From: DASZHC01 sp035938215
GTDB taxonomy: Bacteria > Verrucomicrobiota > Verrucomicrobiia > Chthoniobacterales > JAFAMB01
NCBI GenBank assembly: GCA_035938215.1
Contig: DASZHC010000150.1
Span: 1 to 5,309 of the forward strand
Length of the DNA: 5,309 nucleotides
Direction: 5' to 3'
The position numbers and the translations under genes were made by a program. The notes beneath the pieces are model-generated. The model was not told where the DNA came from. It saw only the letters and a list, made by a program, of their open reading frames with translations, and searched no databases. The first letter of the stretch is position 1; each line of letters opens with the position of its first letter. Below, one piece after another: positions 1 through 5,309 of this stretch.

Positions 1-466
1 CCTCCTCTAGTTCGCTCTTCGCCGTTTCAATCAGGAAGAGAGCCGCGATCATCGAAGAAGCAACCTCCTCATCATAGGCTTTGATGATTCGATTTCGTTC
101 TTCCTCACGGCCAGCGATCCGGCCCTGTTCAAATTGCGCCGGCGTCGAATCGGAAAAGTCCAGCATCACATAACCGATTTTTCCGGCGGACCTGACGACG
201 TACCCTGGTGCGGGGTCGGCATCAAAAGAGCGCCTGACAGCGCAGGGGATGAAGTCGACGGGCTGCCCTTCTTCCTTGTCTGAGAGCGGAAACCAAGACG
301 CGCCAAATGCAAACAAGTCCTCCGGCTTGGCAGATTTGATTTCGTCTTCGGAGTAACCCGTCTGCTCGAGAAACCTCGGATTCCATGCCAAAACCGAACC
401 CCGCTCGAAATCCACAATCGCCCTGGCCAAGGCGAGCTGGTTCAAGACCGCGCAGACTTGCTGCAA
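1..466 (-). CDS. PAS-domain sensor with degenerate histidine-kinase dimerisation helix (3' end outside window)
   Basis: Reading leftwards, the frame gives a PAS-like domain (about residues 11-110 from the provisional start; core VDFERGSVLAWNPRFLEQTG then YSEDEI) followed by a charged helix (residues 118-155, REEERNRIIKAYDEEV then IAALFLIETAKSELEE). The helix resembles the HisKA_3 dimerisation region of DesK/NarL-type kinases, whose usual form is R-I-A-R-E-L-H-D-E-L. Here the same register reads R-I-I-K-A-Y-D-E-E-V, so the phospho-accepting His appears to be Asp. A PAS domain would sense a small ligand or redox state; any ATPase domain lies beyond base 1. The start is unresolved: there is no ATG in the frame, an in-frame TAA lies at 494-496, and the first candidate is TTG at 466-464 with only a weak GAAAG upstream. 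The gene may be a pseudogene with a nonsense codon, or may use a rare start. The domain reading is fairly secure; signalling activity is not. Confidence 0.6.
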   Translation of the reverse strand, partial: MQQVCAVLNQLALARAIVDFERGSVLAWNPRFLEQTGYSEDEIKSAKPEDLFAFGASWFPLSDKEEGQPVDFIPCAVRRSFDADPAPGYVVRSAGKIGYVMLDFSDSTPAQFEQGRIAGREEERNRIIKAYDEEVASSMIAALFLIETAKSELEE

Positions 467-493
467 GCTTTCGGTTGAGAGATCGATAACCGA

Positions 494-643
494 TTAGATC
501 TTCACATTTAGCCCTAAGTCAAGTTTAAGCGGTAACGTCTCCGCATTCGGAAGGTTGCGGAGCCCTTCATTCAAGATATCTTCCGCAGCGGCACGCTCTG
601 CCTGCTGCATTTCAAGCGCGCTAGTGTTCTGTTTCACATCCAT
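494..643 (-). CDS. 49-codon open stretch in frame with the PAS gene; small ORF or detached N-terminus
   Basis: From an ATG at 643-641 the minus strand encodes 49 residues, beginning MDVKQNTSALEMQQAERAAA and ending LKLDLGLNVKI before TAA. The peptide is amphipathic and protein-like, with a helical, Ala/Glu-rich first half, and uses ordinary codons. The same frame continues past the stop into the PAS sensor, so this could be the original N-terminus of that protein cut off by a nonsense codon, or an unrelated small gene. I recognise no family. The ATG has no Shine-Dalgarno sequence and lies only 12 bases from the divergent start of the serine hydrolase gene, which also weakens the case. This stretch must also contain the hydrolase promoter. 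Confidence 0.28.
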   Translation of the reverse strand: MDVKQNTSALEMQQAERAAAEDILNEGLRNLPNAETLPLKLDLGLNVKI

Positions 644-648
644 AGGAG
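644..648 (+). promoter_or_regulatory. Ribosome binding site of the serine hydrolase gene
   Basis: AGGAG lies seven bases before the ATG at 656, which is near-ideal spacing. It fixes that start, and the secretion signal begins immediately after it. No convincing -35/-10 pair is visible upstream. Confidence 0.7.
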
Positions 649-655
649 ATGAGCG

Positions 656-2215
656 ATGAACAAATTTGATCGACCGTTTGTGAGCTTCTTGGCGTTTATA
701 TTGTTGTTCATCCATCTGCCAGTGCACGCGCAAGGAGGGGAAACGCAAATAACACCCGAGCGAATGAACCAAGCTGTGCGGGAAGTCCAAAAACTCTGCG
801 AAATTGAGATTGAACAAGGAGCGGTTCCGGGTCTCGCGATCGCCGTCGTGTTTCAGGACCAAGTGGTGTATGCTGGGGGTTTTGGCGTGCGGAATGTCAA
901 CACGCACGAACCGGTAAATGCAGACACCGTGTTCCAACTCGCATCGTTGTCCAAACCCATCGGCTCGACCGTCGTGGCGGAACTTGTCGGCGAAGGCAAA
1001 ATCTCATGGGATTCTAAAATCAGCGATCTCGATCCCGATTTTGTAATGTATGATCCGTGGGTTACTCGCGAAGTTACTATTCGTGACTTCTATTCGCATC
1101 GCAGCGGATTGCCGGATCACGCCGGCGATTTGCTCGAAGATCTCGGGTTCACACGCGAAGAAATTTTGCATCGCTTGCGCTACCAAAAACCCGACAGCAG
1201 TTTCCGTTCGCATTACGCGTATACCAATTTCGGCATTACGGAAGCCGGCATTGCTGCAGCCAAGGCCTACAACACGACCTGGGAAAACGCATCAGAGCAA
1301 AAATTGTACGGACCGCTTGGCATGTATTCCACTAGTTCGCTCTATGCCGAATTTGTTGCTCGCACGAACAAGGCGCTTGGGCATGTACAAGAGAACGGCA
1401 AGTGGGTCCAAAAGTATGAGCGCGATCCCGATAAGGAATCCCCCGCCGGAGGTGTCAGCTCATCGGTAAACGATCTTGCCAAGTGGCTGCGTTTGCAGCT
1501 CGCGGATGGACAATTTGACGGCAAACGAATCGTCGATGAAAAGGCGTTGTCGGTAACACGTGCGCCGCAAATATTGACGGGGTACAGTCCATTGGACGGG
1601 TTACCAAACTTTTATGGGTTAGGTTGGAATGTCCGTTACGATAAAGAAGGGCGGTCGCGCCTTGGGCATTCGGGCGGATTCGCGTTAGGGGCGGCAACAA
1701 CCGTGCAACTGGTCCCTTCGGAACATTTGGGTGTTGTCATCCTCACCAACGCTTGCCCAGTCGGCGTTGCGGAAGGGATCGCGTCTACATTTACCGATGT
1801 TGCGTTATATGGGAAAGCTACGCGCGACTGGCTCGCGCTTTTCAAACAGGTCTATTCAGACCCGGCGACGGTCGGTGTGTACCTTGGAGCGGACTACTCC
1901 AAACCGCCCGCATCGCCCGCTCCCACGCTGGCGAATAGTGCATACTTCGGAACCTACACCAACGACTTCTTTGGAGACATTCAGATTATCGAAGGGGGCG
2001 GCGGACTGGCTATTATCGAGGGTCCCCACAAGTTAACTTTCCCTTTGAAGCACTATGACCGGGACGTATTCACCTATAAAACGGAAGGCGAAAACGCAGT
2101 CGGCGAGAGCGGTGTTACCTTTACTATCGGCGCGGACGGCAAAGCGGCGACAGTGGTTGTCGAAAATCTGAATGTGCGAGGCGAAGGGACGTTTAATCGC
2201 CAATCCGCACAATAA
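656..2215 (+). CDS. Secreted class C beta-lactamase-like serine hydrolase with C-terminal DUF3471-like domain
   Basis: A complete 519-residue member of the beta-lactamase/penicillin-binding/esterase superfamily (Pfam Beta-lactamase, PF00144). Residues 1-25 form a signal peptide with hydrophobic core F8-L21 and a VHA|Q cleavage site, so the enzyme should act in the periplasm or outside the cell. The three active-site boxes are present: S97-L-S-K100 (nucleophile Ser97, general base Lys100), Y189-T-N191, and H338-S-G340 in place of KTG. After the catalytic domain (to about residue 385) a linker leads to an all-beta C-terminal domain at about 429-515 (starting AYFGTYTNDFFGD, with HYDRD), typical of DUF3471/Pab87-type octamerisation domains. 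HSG rather than KTG points to an esterase, D-aminopeptidase or peptidase of the EstB/Pab87 kind rather than an antibiotic-destroying enzyme; the substrate cannot be read from sequence. The gene stands alone, divergent from the sensor gene, and ends in TAA. Confidence 0.96.
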   Translation: MNKFDRPFVSFLAFILLFIHLPVHAQGGETQITPERMNQAVREVQKLCEIEIEQGAVPGLAIAVVFQDQVVYAGGFGVRNVNTHEPVNADTVFQLASLSKPIGSTVVAELVGEGKISWDSKISDLDPDFVMYDPWVTREVTIRDFYSHRSGLPDHAGDLLEDLGFTREEILHRLRYQKPDSSFRSHYAYTNFGITEAGIAAAKAYNTTWENASEQKLYGPLGMYSTSSLYAEFVARTNKALGHVQENGKWVQKYERDPDKESPAGGVSSSVNDLAKWLRLQLADGQFDGKRIVDEKALSVTRAPQILTGYSPLDGLPNFYGLGWNVRYDKEGRSRLGHSGGFALGAATTVQLVPSEHLGVVILTNACPVGVAEGIASTFTDVALYGKATRDWLALFKQVYSDPATVGVYLGADYSKPPASPAPTLANSAYFGTYTNDFFGDIQIIEGGGGLAIIEGPHKLTFPLKHYDRDVFTYKTEGENAVGESGVTFTIGADGKAATVVVENLNVRGEGTFNRQSAQ

Positions 2216-2351
2216 TTCAGGAATGGTGCGATGCATAATTCGGCGCGAGATGTCCGTTCTTGTCGGAATCTTGAATTCTTGGCTTCTTGAGTGCTTCTCG
2301 CTGATGACAGAGTCCGTGTACACTTTTCCGTTTAATCTAGACTGCAAAGGT

Positions 2352-2381
2352 CAAAATTCTCGTTTTTGTACGAGGATTTTG
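2352..2381. terminator. Hairpin, 11-bp stem, possible terminator between convergent genes
   Basis: CAAAATTCTCG (2352-2362) pairs with CGAGGATTTTG (2371-2381) around an eight-base T-rich loop. Eleven consecutive pairs form with one U-G wobble. It lies between the serine hydrolase and the minus-strand P450 relic, where a bidirectional terminator would be expected. No T tract follows the stem on either strand, so a classical intrinsic terminator is not demonstrated. Confidence 0.4.
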
Positions 2382-2407
2382 CGCCGAATTAATCTGTCTA
2401 ATCGGCG
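2382..2407. repeat. Second hairpin abutting the first
   Basis: CGCCGAATTA (2382-2391) pairs with TAATCGGCG (2399-2407) with one bulged A and a seven-base loop. It starts on the base after the previous stem ends, so the two form a tandem pair covering 2352-2407. The rest of 2216-2460 shows nothing recognisable. Confidence 0.35.
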
Positions 2408-2460
2408 TAATCTATGGCTAAAAATTTCGATCGCGCCTGTGCCACGCTAAGAGAGACCTG

Positions 2461-2825
2461 TCAGAAAACGACCGGCAAATTAACGAGTCCGCGGTTGCCC
2501 AAATTGCAATACCACGTCATCCTGTGGGTTTGATCGATCGCTAAGCTCGGCATTCGTCGATAGAGCGTTTTCAACGCAATTCCCGTCTCCTTACGGGCGA
2601 GTCGCGCGCCGAGGCACGTATGCGGGCCATGGCCGAAACTGAGCAAGGCGGTGGCGACCGATCGATGTCGAACCGTTCAGGATTCTCAAACACCAGAGGA
2701 TCTCGACTATCTGAACTGATTAGGAGTTGGACGATTTGCCCTCGCTGAATCCCCTGGGCCTTTGTATTCGAAATTCTCGAGCGGAACTCATGGGGTCGCG
2801 GCCACTGGATAATCAGAACAGCGTT
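2461..2825 (-). pseudogene. Cytochrome P450 relic: C-terminal ~120 codons, 5'-truncated and frameshifted
   Basis: Two overlapping frames together rebuild the end of a bacterial cytochrome P450 (CYP). The upstream frame (about 2825-2658) reads NAVLIIQWPRPHEFRSRI, then GIQRGQIVQLL, then SRDPLVFENPERFDIDR, matching the region after the K helix through the PERF motif. The downstream frame (about 2650-2461) carries the haem-binding loop LSFGHGPHTCLGARLARKE, with the Cys thiolate ligand in FGHGPHTC-LG, and the usual ending RGLVNLPVVF before TGA. The two frames are offset, so a frameshift lies between about 2641 and 2658, between PERF and the haem loop. The I-helix, the ExxR motif and everything upstream are missing; a normal P450 has about 400 residues. 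The relic joins the 3' end of the DuOB gene. It cannot make a working enzyme. Family assignment is strong. Confidence 0.9.
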
Positions 2826-3634
2826 CTCTGCAGAACAAAGGGAGCGGGAAATACGCCAATAATCACCCAAGGGTTGGATGCCCAGCCATGAAACCCCCGA
2901 GTGGTACCGAGAAAGAAGTGCAAGTCGGTCGTGATGAATGCGTCGAAATACTTCTGGCGAACCTTCAGGAGGGCGATTCCTTCGTCACCTTCGGCGTTTT
3001 TCAAACAATTCCAGTAGAGTTGGCCCGTCTCCCAATCCAGCACCTGCAGCCTGCTTTTTCTCCCTTGTTGGTCAGCAAAGCAATAAAAAAATTTGTACGG
3101 GAGTTTTGGAATCAGCTTTAAGGTGTCTTTCCAATTTTCAGTGGCAAACAGTTCTCCCTGCTCGGTTCTGGATCGCATTTCCTCGACCTTTGTCGGGTCC
3201 CAGTCCCTGTCGGCCTCTTCCCAGACAAAGTCGAGGATTGTAGTCGGTTTAAAGACAGCTAGAGAGAACTGATTGGCATGTGCCGCCTCGATGAGGTAGC
3301 CTAGGCGATCATATACCTGCGCCTTGCCCAGGACTATGTCGCGCCGTTCGCGCCAGTTGTCGTGCGTGCCCATTTCTCCAACTTTCTCAATCGAATGAGG
3401 ATCATTCGGTCGGAAGCTTTCGGGCCGCGAATCACGCGTATTTTTCGAAAACGACGCCTCTATCCAGTCGAACTTGCTGTAGCGACGCTCGTAATCGAGT
3501 AGGCGAAAAGGAACCGGATAAACTCTCATCCAGGTTCCGTTTTCCCGAAGCCCAGCTGTACAGACAAGCTCGCCGTGGCTCCGCGACAGAGTCGGATAAG
3601 TCTTGACGGTAATAAGTATCCTTTCCGCCGGCAT
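2813..3634 (-). CDS. Dual-OB (DuOB) domain protein, second gene of the DUF488 operon
   Basis: A 273-residue soluble protein with no signal or membrane segment. It resembles the family annotated as 'dual OB domain-containing protein', two OB-fold-like barrels presumed to bind nucleic acid; this is recognition by motif, not by search. Characteristic blocks are ILITVKTYPTLSR (6-18), ELVCTAG (22-28), WMRVYPVPFR (35-44), RPESFRP (70-76), LPYKFFYCFAD (178-188), DWETGQLY (200-207), DLHFFLGTTRGFH (237-249) and NPWVIIGVF (254-262). The ATG follows the DUF488 stop by one base (TGA-A-ATG) and has no Shine-Dalgarno sequence, so translation probably depends on coupling. After residue ~265 the frame runs into the P450 relic and stops at 2815-2813, so the last eight or so residues look foreign, although the domain itself appears complete. 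Function is unknown; a joint role with its partner is inferred. Confidence 0.87.
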   Translation of the reverse strand: MPAERILITVKTYPTLSRSHGELVCTAGLRENGTWMRVYPVPFRLLDYERRYSKFDWIEASFSKNTRDSRPESFRPNDPHSIEKVGEMGTHDNWRERRDIVLGKAQVYDRLGYLIEAAHANQFSLAVFKPTTILDFVWEEADRDWDPTKVEEMRSRTEQGELFATENWKDTLKLIPKLPYKFFYCFADQQGRKSRLQVLDWETGQLYWNCLKNAEGDEGIALLKVRQKYFDAFITTDLHFFLGTTRGFHGWASNPWVIIGVFPAPFVLQRTLF

Positions 3635-3635
3635 T

Positions 3636-4565
3636 TCAAGGTAGGTGTAACGCGATCAGCTTTGCATCGGTTCGCTCCGCGATGGCATGAGCAATGCAGT
3701 GACGGTGGCACTGAAGAGGGTCACGCTCAAAACAGGTAAGAGCCACCCGCTGTCCACACTTCGTGACCCAATTCTTGATTTGGTCGAGTGCCGCCTGATT
3801 CTTTGGCAGACTGTTTTTCCGGTAGGCGACAAACAGTTCGACGTAATCTTCCTTTTCGGAAATGTTCCGGCGCTCGGATGACGCAATTCCAAGATCGGGA
3901 AGATGTTCGTAGCCAATACCAACTCCCTTGCAGGCTTCGCTCAAAGTGGATTTCGAAAACCCATACTTTCGACTGAGTGGATTACGACGCACGTCGCAAA
4001 GAAGCGATACTCCCGCCTTGATGAGTTGATTGAGGTACGCTTCCAAGCTCTTTCCCTCGTAGCCGATCGTGAGAAGCCCGGGTTTTCTCAGAGGCGGTCG
4101 GGCTGCATCGACCCTTTTGCGGTCTTGGGGTAGAAGTGGAACCTGGTCGATGATCTCGCTGTGAATGGCGTAGTACGGGTATCGTCGGTAGACTTCCGCA
4201 ATCAACGACGCACCTCGGAGCTCTTTGTATTGCCAGGCGAATTTCGATATTTTCAGCGCAGTCAGTTCACGTTCTCTTGAAAACTGTTGGCCCGCCTCGG
4301 TCAATTGCCAACTCGCCTCATCGTTCTCCAAAAGTCCGCCATCAATCAACCTCCGCTTGTCAGCATAAGAAGAGAAAGAAAAGCAGCCGAAACGATAAGG
4401 TACAAACTCAAAGCTCGGCACAGTTTCAACCTCATTCGAGTAAAGGAACAGGAGTTTCTGGAAGTCGGTCTGAAAAACTTTTCCGCCGAGCGCTTCCAAT
4501 AACCAGATCAAAAGTCGCTGCCGGGCGGACACTTTCGATTTTGATTTGTGCAATATCTGACTCAC
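3636..4565 (-). CDS. DUF488 family protein with N-terminal winged-helix-like domain
   Basis: A 309-residue cytoplasmic protein in two parts. Residues 15-95 (LLIWLLEALGGKVFQTDFQK, then EFVPYRFGCFSFSSYADKRR, then GLLENDEASWQLTEAG) look like a winged-helix-type DNA-binding or protein-interaction module, loosely reminiscent of the Panacea/DUF4065 layout. Residues 164-309 form a DUF488 domain (PF04343) with its hallmark blocks: TIGYEGKSLEAYL (166-178), CDVRRNPLSRKYGFSKSTL (190-208), YEHLPDLG (219-226) and CFERDPLQCHRH (278-289). The conserved Asp, Arg and Cys-His residues suggest a catalytic or metal-binding pocket, but no reaction is established. The start is GTG at 4565-4563, the first start after an in-frame TGA, with a modest AAGAG 11 bases upstream. 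It is the promoter-proximal gene of a two-gene operon. DUF488 genes often neighbour DuOB genes, as I recall; a mobile or defence-like role is inference. Confidence 0.92.
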   Translation of the reverse strand: MSQILHKSKSKVSARQRLLIWLLEALGGKVFQTDFQKLLFLYSNEVETVPSFEFVPYRFGCFSFSSYADKRRLIDGGLLENDEASWQLTEAGQQFSRERELTALKISKFAWQYKELRGASLIAEVYRRYPYYAIHSEIIDQVPLLPQDRKRVDAARPPLRKPGLLTIGYEGKSLEAYLNQLIKAGVSLLCDVRRNPLSRKYGFSKSTLSEACKGVGIGYEHLPDLGIASSERRNISEKEDYVELFVAYRKNSLPKNQAALDQIKNWVTKCGQRVALTCFERDPLQCHRHCIAHAIAERTDAKLIALHLP

Positions 4566-4657
4566 AACGATCGCTCTTGGTGCAGCCGATTGTTTTCAGG
4601 CTCGCATTAACATACACCGCTCCGGCGCCGAGACGCCAGAGGGGAGTTTAGCGCTCC

Positions 4658-4703
4658 GATCGATGTCGACGCAGATGTCGACTATTGAGCGTGTAGATCG
4701 ATG
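4658..4703. promoter_or_regulatory. Short repeat cluster upstream of the DUF488 operon (possible operator)
   Basis: GATGTCGAC occurs at 4662-4670 and again at 4674-4682, a 12-base period. GATCGATG occurs at 4658-4665 and 4696-4703, bracketing the pair. The cluster lies 93-138 bases before the GTG of the DUF488 gene, where an operator for its transcription could be. No promoter hexamers are convincing here, and the repeats are short enough to be chance. Confidence 0.22.
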
Positions 4704-4744
4704 GCGTAAAAACCGCCCCGCATCTGACCAGCCAGTCAAACAAA

Positions 4745-4756
4745 CCAGCCGGCTGG
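4745..4756. repeat. Perfect 12-bp palindrome
   Basis: CCAGCCGGCTGG is its own reverse complement. It lies in the non-coding stretch between the operon start and the inverted-repeat element, next to a related CCAGCCAG at about 4728-4735. It could be a dimeric protein-binding site; nothing more can be said. Confidence 0.22.
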
Positions 4757-4819
4757 GGCGAGACGAAGTAGGGTCAGCCGTGCATGGCGCGAAGATAAGG
4801 ATGTTTGGGGACCGTGAGA

Positions 4820-4867
4820 GCGCCAAAGGCGCAAAAAAACTACAGTCTGGGCTGATAGGCCCAGGAA
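4820..4867 (+). repeat. Left inverted end of the REPIN-like element
   Basis: It contains two hairpins: an outer GCGCC-AAA-GGCGC (4820-4832) and an inner CTGGGC-TGATAG-GCCCAG (4847-4864), followed by GAA. An A-rich linker joins them. Confidence 0.75.
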
Positions 4868-5005
4868 TAAGTTAAGAAAAAAAGGATCAAGCGCTGAAAG
4901 CGCGGCGGACTGAGCCTATGCGTGAAAGTCGGATCTCAGGAGGTGGTCTAAGGGAAGCTTATCTCGGTGGAGAGCATGAACTTCTCTTCGCCTTATTTGG
5001 TGAGG

Positions 5006-5053
5006 TTCCTGGGCCTATCAGCCCAGGCTATAGCCGTTTTCCGCCGTTGGCGC
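5006..5053 (-). repeat. Right inverted end of the REPIN-like element
   Basis: Read on the minus strand it repeats the left end: outer stem CGCC-AAC-GGCG, then the inner stem CCTGGGC-TGATAG-GCCCAGG. The inner stem gains one pair over the left copy. Its outer edge is 33 bases beyond the ion-channel stop codon, so on the minus strand it could also act as a 3' hairpin for that transcript. Confidence 0.75.
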
Positions 5054-5086
5054 TTAGGAAAACGTGCCCCAACTCGTCGCGTTCGA

Positions 5087-5309
5087 TCATTCTTGACTTT
5101 TGGCAGGTGGTGGTTGGTTCAAAGCCTGAAGAACTAGCGCCACAAAAGTCACACCGTGCGTGGCGCCCAGAAGAGCCGTGCAGATAGCGAGAAGCTTCCC
5201 TTGTGCAGTAGCCGGGATGATGTCGCCGTAGCCAACGGTCGTGAACGTGATAATCTCATAGTAGAAGTAGTCAATTAGAGGTCGGCCCAGCGTAATCGAT
5301 CCCTCTGGC
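5087..5309 (-). CDS. Two-TM potassium-type ion channel, C-terminal part (5' end outside window)
   Basis: The last 73 codons are present. They encode a pore helix and selectivity filter, YYEIITFTTVGYGDIIPAT, with the TVGYGD signature of K+-selective channels (Pfam Ion_trans_2, PF07885). A second transmembrane helix follows, about KLLAICTALLGATHGVTFVA, then a short polar tail ending AKSQE and TGA at 5089-5087. The protein sits in the cytoplasmic membrane and should pass K+ down its gradient. No cytoplasmic RCK/TrkA-N or cyclic-nucleotide domain follows the pore, so this is a minimal channel unless regulation lies in the missing N-terminus. The first transmembrane helix or helices lie beyond the right edge. 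Family assignment is strong; the exact subtype is open. Confidence 0.92.
   Translation of the reverse strand, partial: PEGSITLGRPLIDYFYYEIITFTTVGYGDIIPATAQGKLLAICTALLGATHGVTFVALVLQALNQPPPAKSQE

Larger units (their letters stand above)
4820..5053. mobile_element. 234-bp REPIN/MITE-like element with 48-bp hairpin-bearing inverted ends
   Basis: The two ends (4820-4867 and 5006-5053) are inverted copies of each other over 48 ungapped bases, with 41 identities by my count; the inner 21 bases are identical. The 138-bp interior holds the hairpin GCGCT-GAA-AGCGC (4891-4903) and no recognisable protein. This layout fits a REPIN (two REP sequences in inverted orientation) or a small non-autonomous element, of the kind mobilised in trans by REP-associated tyrosine transposases (RAYT, TnpA_REP). 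No flanking target duplication is visible, which agrees with REP-type rather than DDE-type movement. No transposase is present in the window. The plus-strand open frame 4663-4875 that runs into it looks fortuitous. Confidence 0.7.

Noticed and set aside
555..582. Possible promoter TTGCGG-N16-TATCTT for the serine hydrolase
   Set aside because: Only about half of each hexamer matches consensus; such matches are common by chance.
656..2215. Serine hydrolase as an antibiotic-resistance beta-lactamase
   Set aside because: The third box is HSG instead of KTG and a DUF3471-like domain is attached; this pattern is usual for esterases and peptidases. Resistance cannot be claimed.
2172..2450. 92-codon plus-strand open frame after the hydrolase
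   Set aside because: It begins inside the hydrolase gene in another frame, has no ribosome binding site and runs through the tandem hairpins.
4596..4826. 76-codon minus-strand open frame upstream of the DUF488 gene
   Set aside because: Composition is unlike a folded protein, it overlaps the operon leader, and it has no ribosome binding site or recognisable motif. I also looked here for the missing P450 N-terminal half and did not see it.
4663..4875. 70-codon plus-strand open frame (MSTQMSTIERVD...)
   Set aside because: No Shine-Dalgarno sequence, low-complexity basic composition and no family resemblance; its 3' part lies inside the inverted-repeat element.
1..5309. CRISPR arrays, tRNA, rRNA
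   Set aside because: No regularly spaced direct repeats and no recognisable tRNA or rRNA segments were seen on either strand.

Overview
This is a chromosomal, apparently accessory stretch from a free-living bacterium. The gene content (PAS/kinase-like sensor, secreted serine hydrolase with a C-terminal DUF3471-like domain, P450 relic, DUF488/dual-OB pair) and the paired REP-like hairpins with GCGCC-NNN-GGCGC and CTGGGC-N6-GCCCAG cores recall soil or sediment Verrucomicrobia, Planctomycetes or Acidobacteria. That placement is an impression from gene style, not a proof; no rRNA, tRNA or phylogenetic marker is present.

Layout, left to right. (1) 1-493, minus strand: a PAS domain followed by the start of a DesK/NarL-type histidine-kinase dimerisation helix that lacks the usual histidine. 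The gene runs off the left edge, and its 5' end is unclear because an in-frame TAA separates it from a 49-codon open stretch (494-643). (2) 656-2215, plus strand: a complete secreted class C beta-lactamase-like serine hydrolase with a good ribosome binding site. (3) 2216-2460: non-coding, with two back-to-back hairpins at 2352-2407. (4) 2461-2825, minus strand: the 3' end of a cytochrome P450 gene, 5'-truncated and frameshifted, so a relic. (5) 2813-4565, minus strand: a tight two-gene operon, a winged-helix-like/DUF488 protein followed one base later by a dual-OB (DuOB) protein. The DuOB reading frame ends inside the P450 relic. (6) 4566-5086: 521 bases without a convincing gene, holding short repeats upstream of the operon and a 234-bp element (4820-5053) with 48-bp inverted ends made of hairpins. 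(7) 5087-5309, minus strand: the C-terminal part of a two-TM potassium-type ion channel, cut by the right edge.

The best candidate for an undescribed system is the DUF488-DuOB operon. Both proteins belong to families of unknown function, they are translationally coupled, and they sit between a gene relic and a mobile-like repeat. A nucleic-acid-directed or defence-type role is plausible but inferred from domain types and context only. The other genes look like independent single-gene units with no evident shared pathway.
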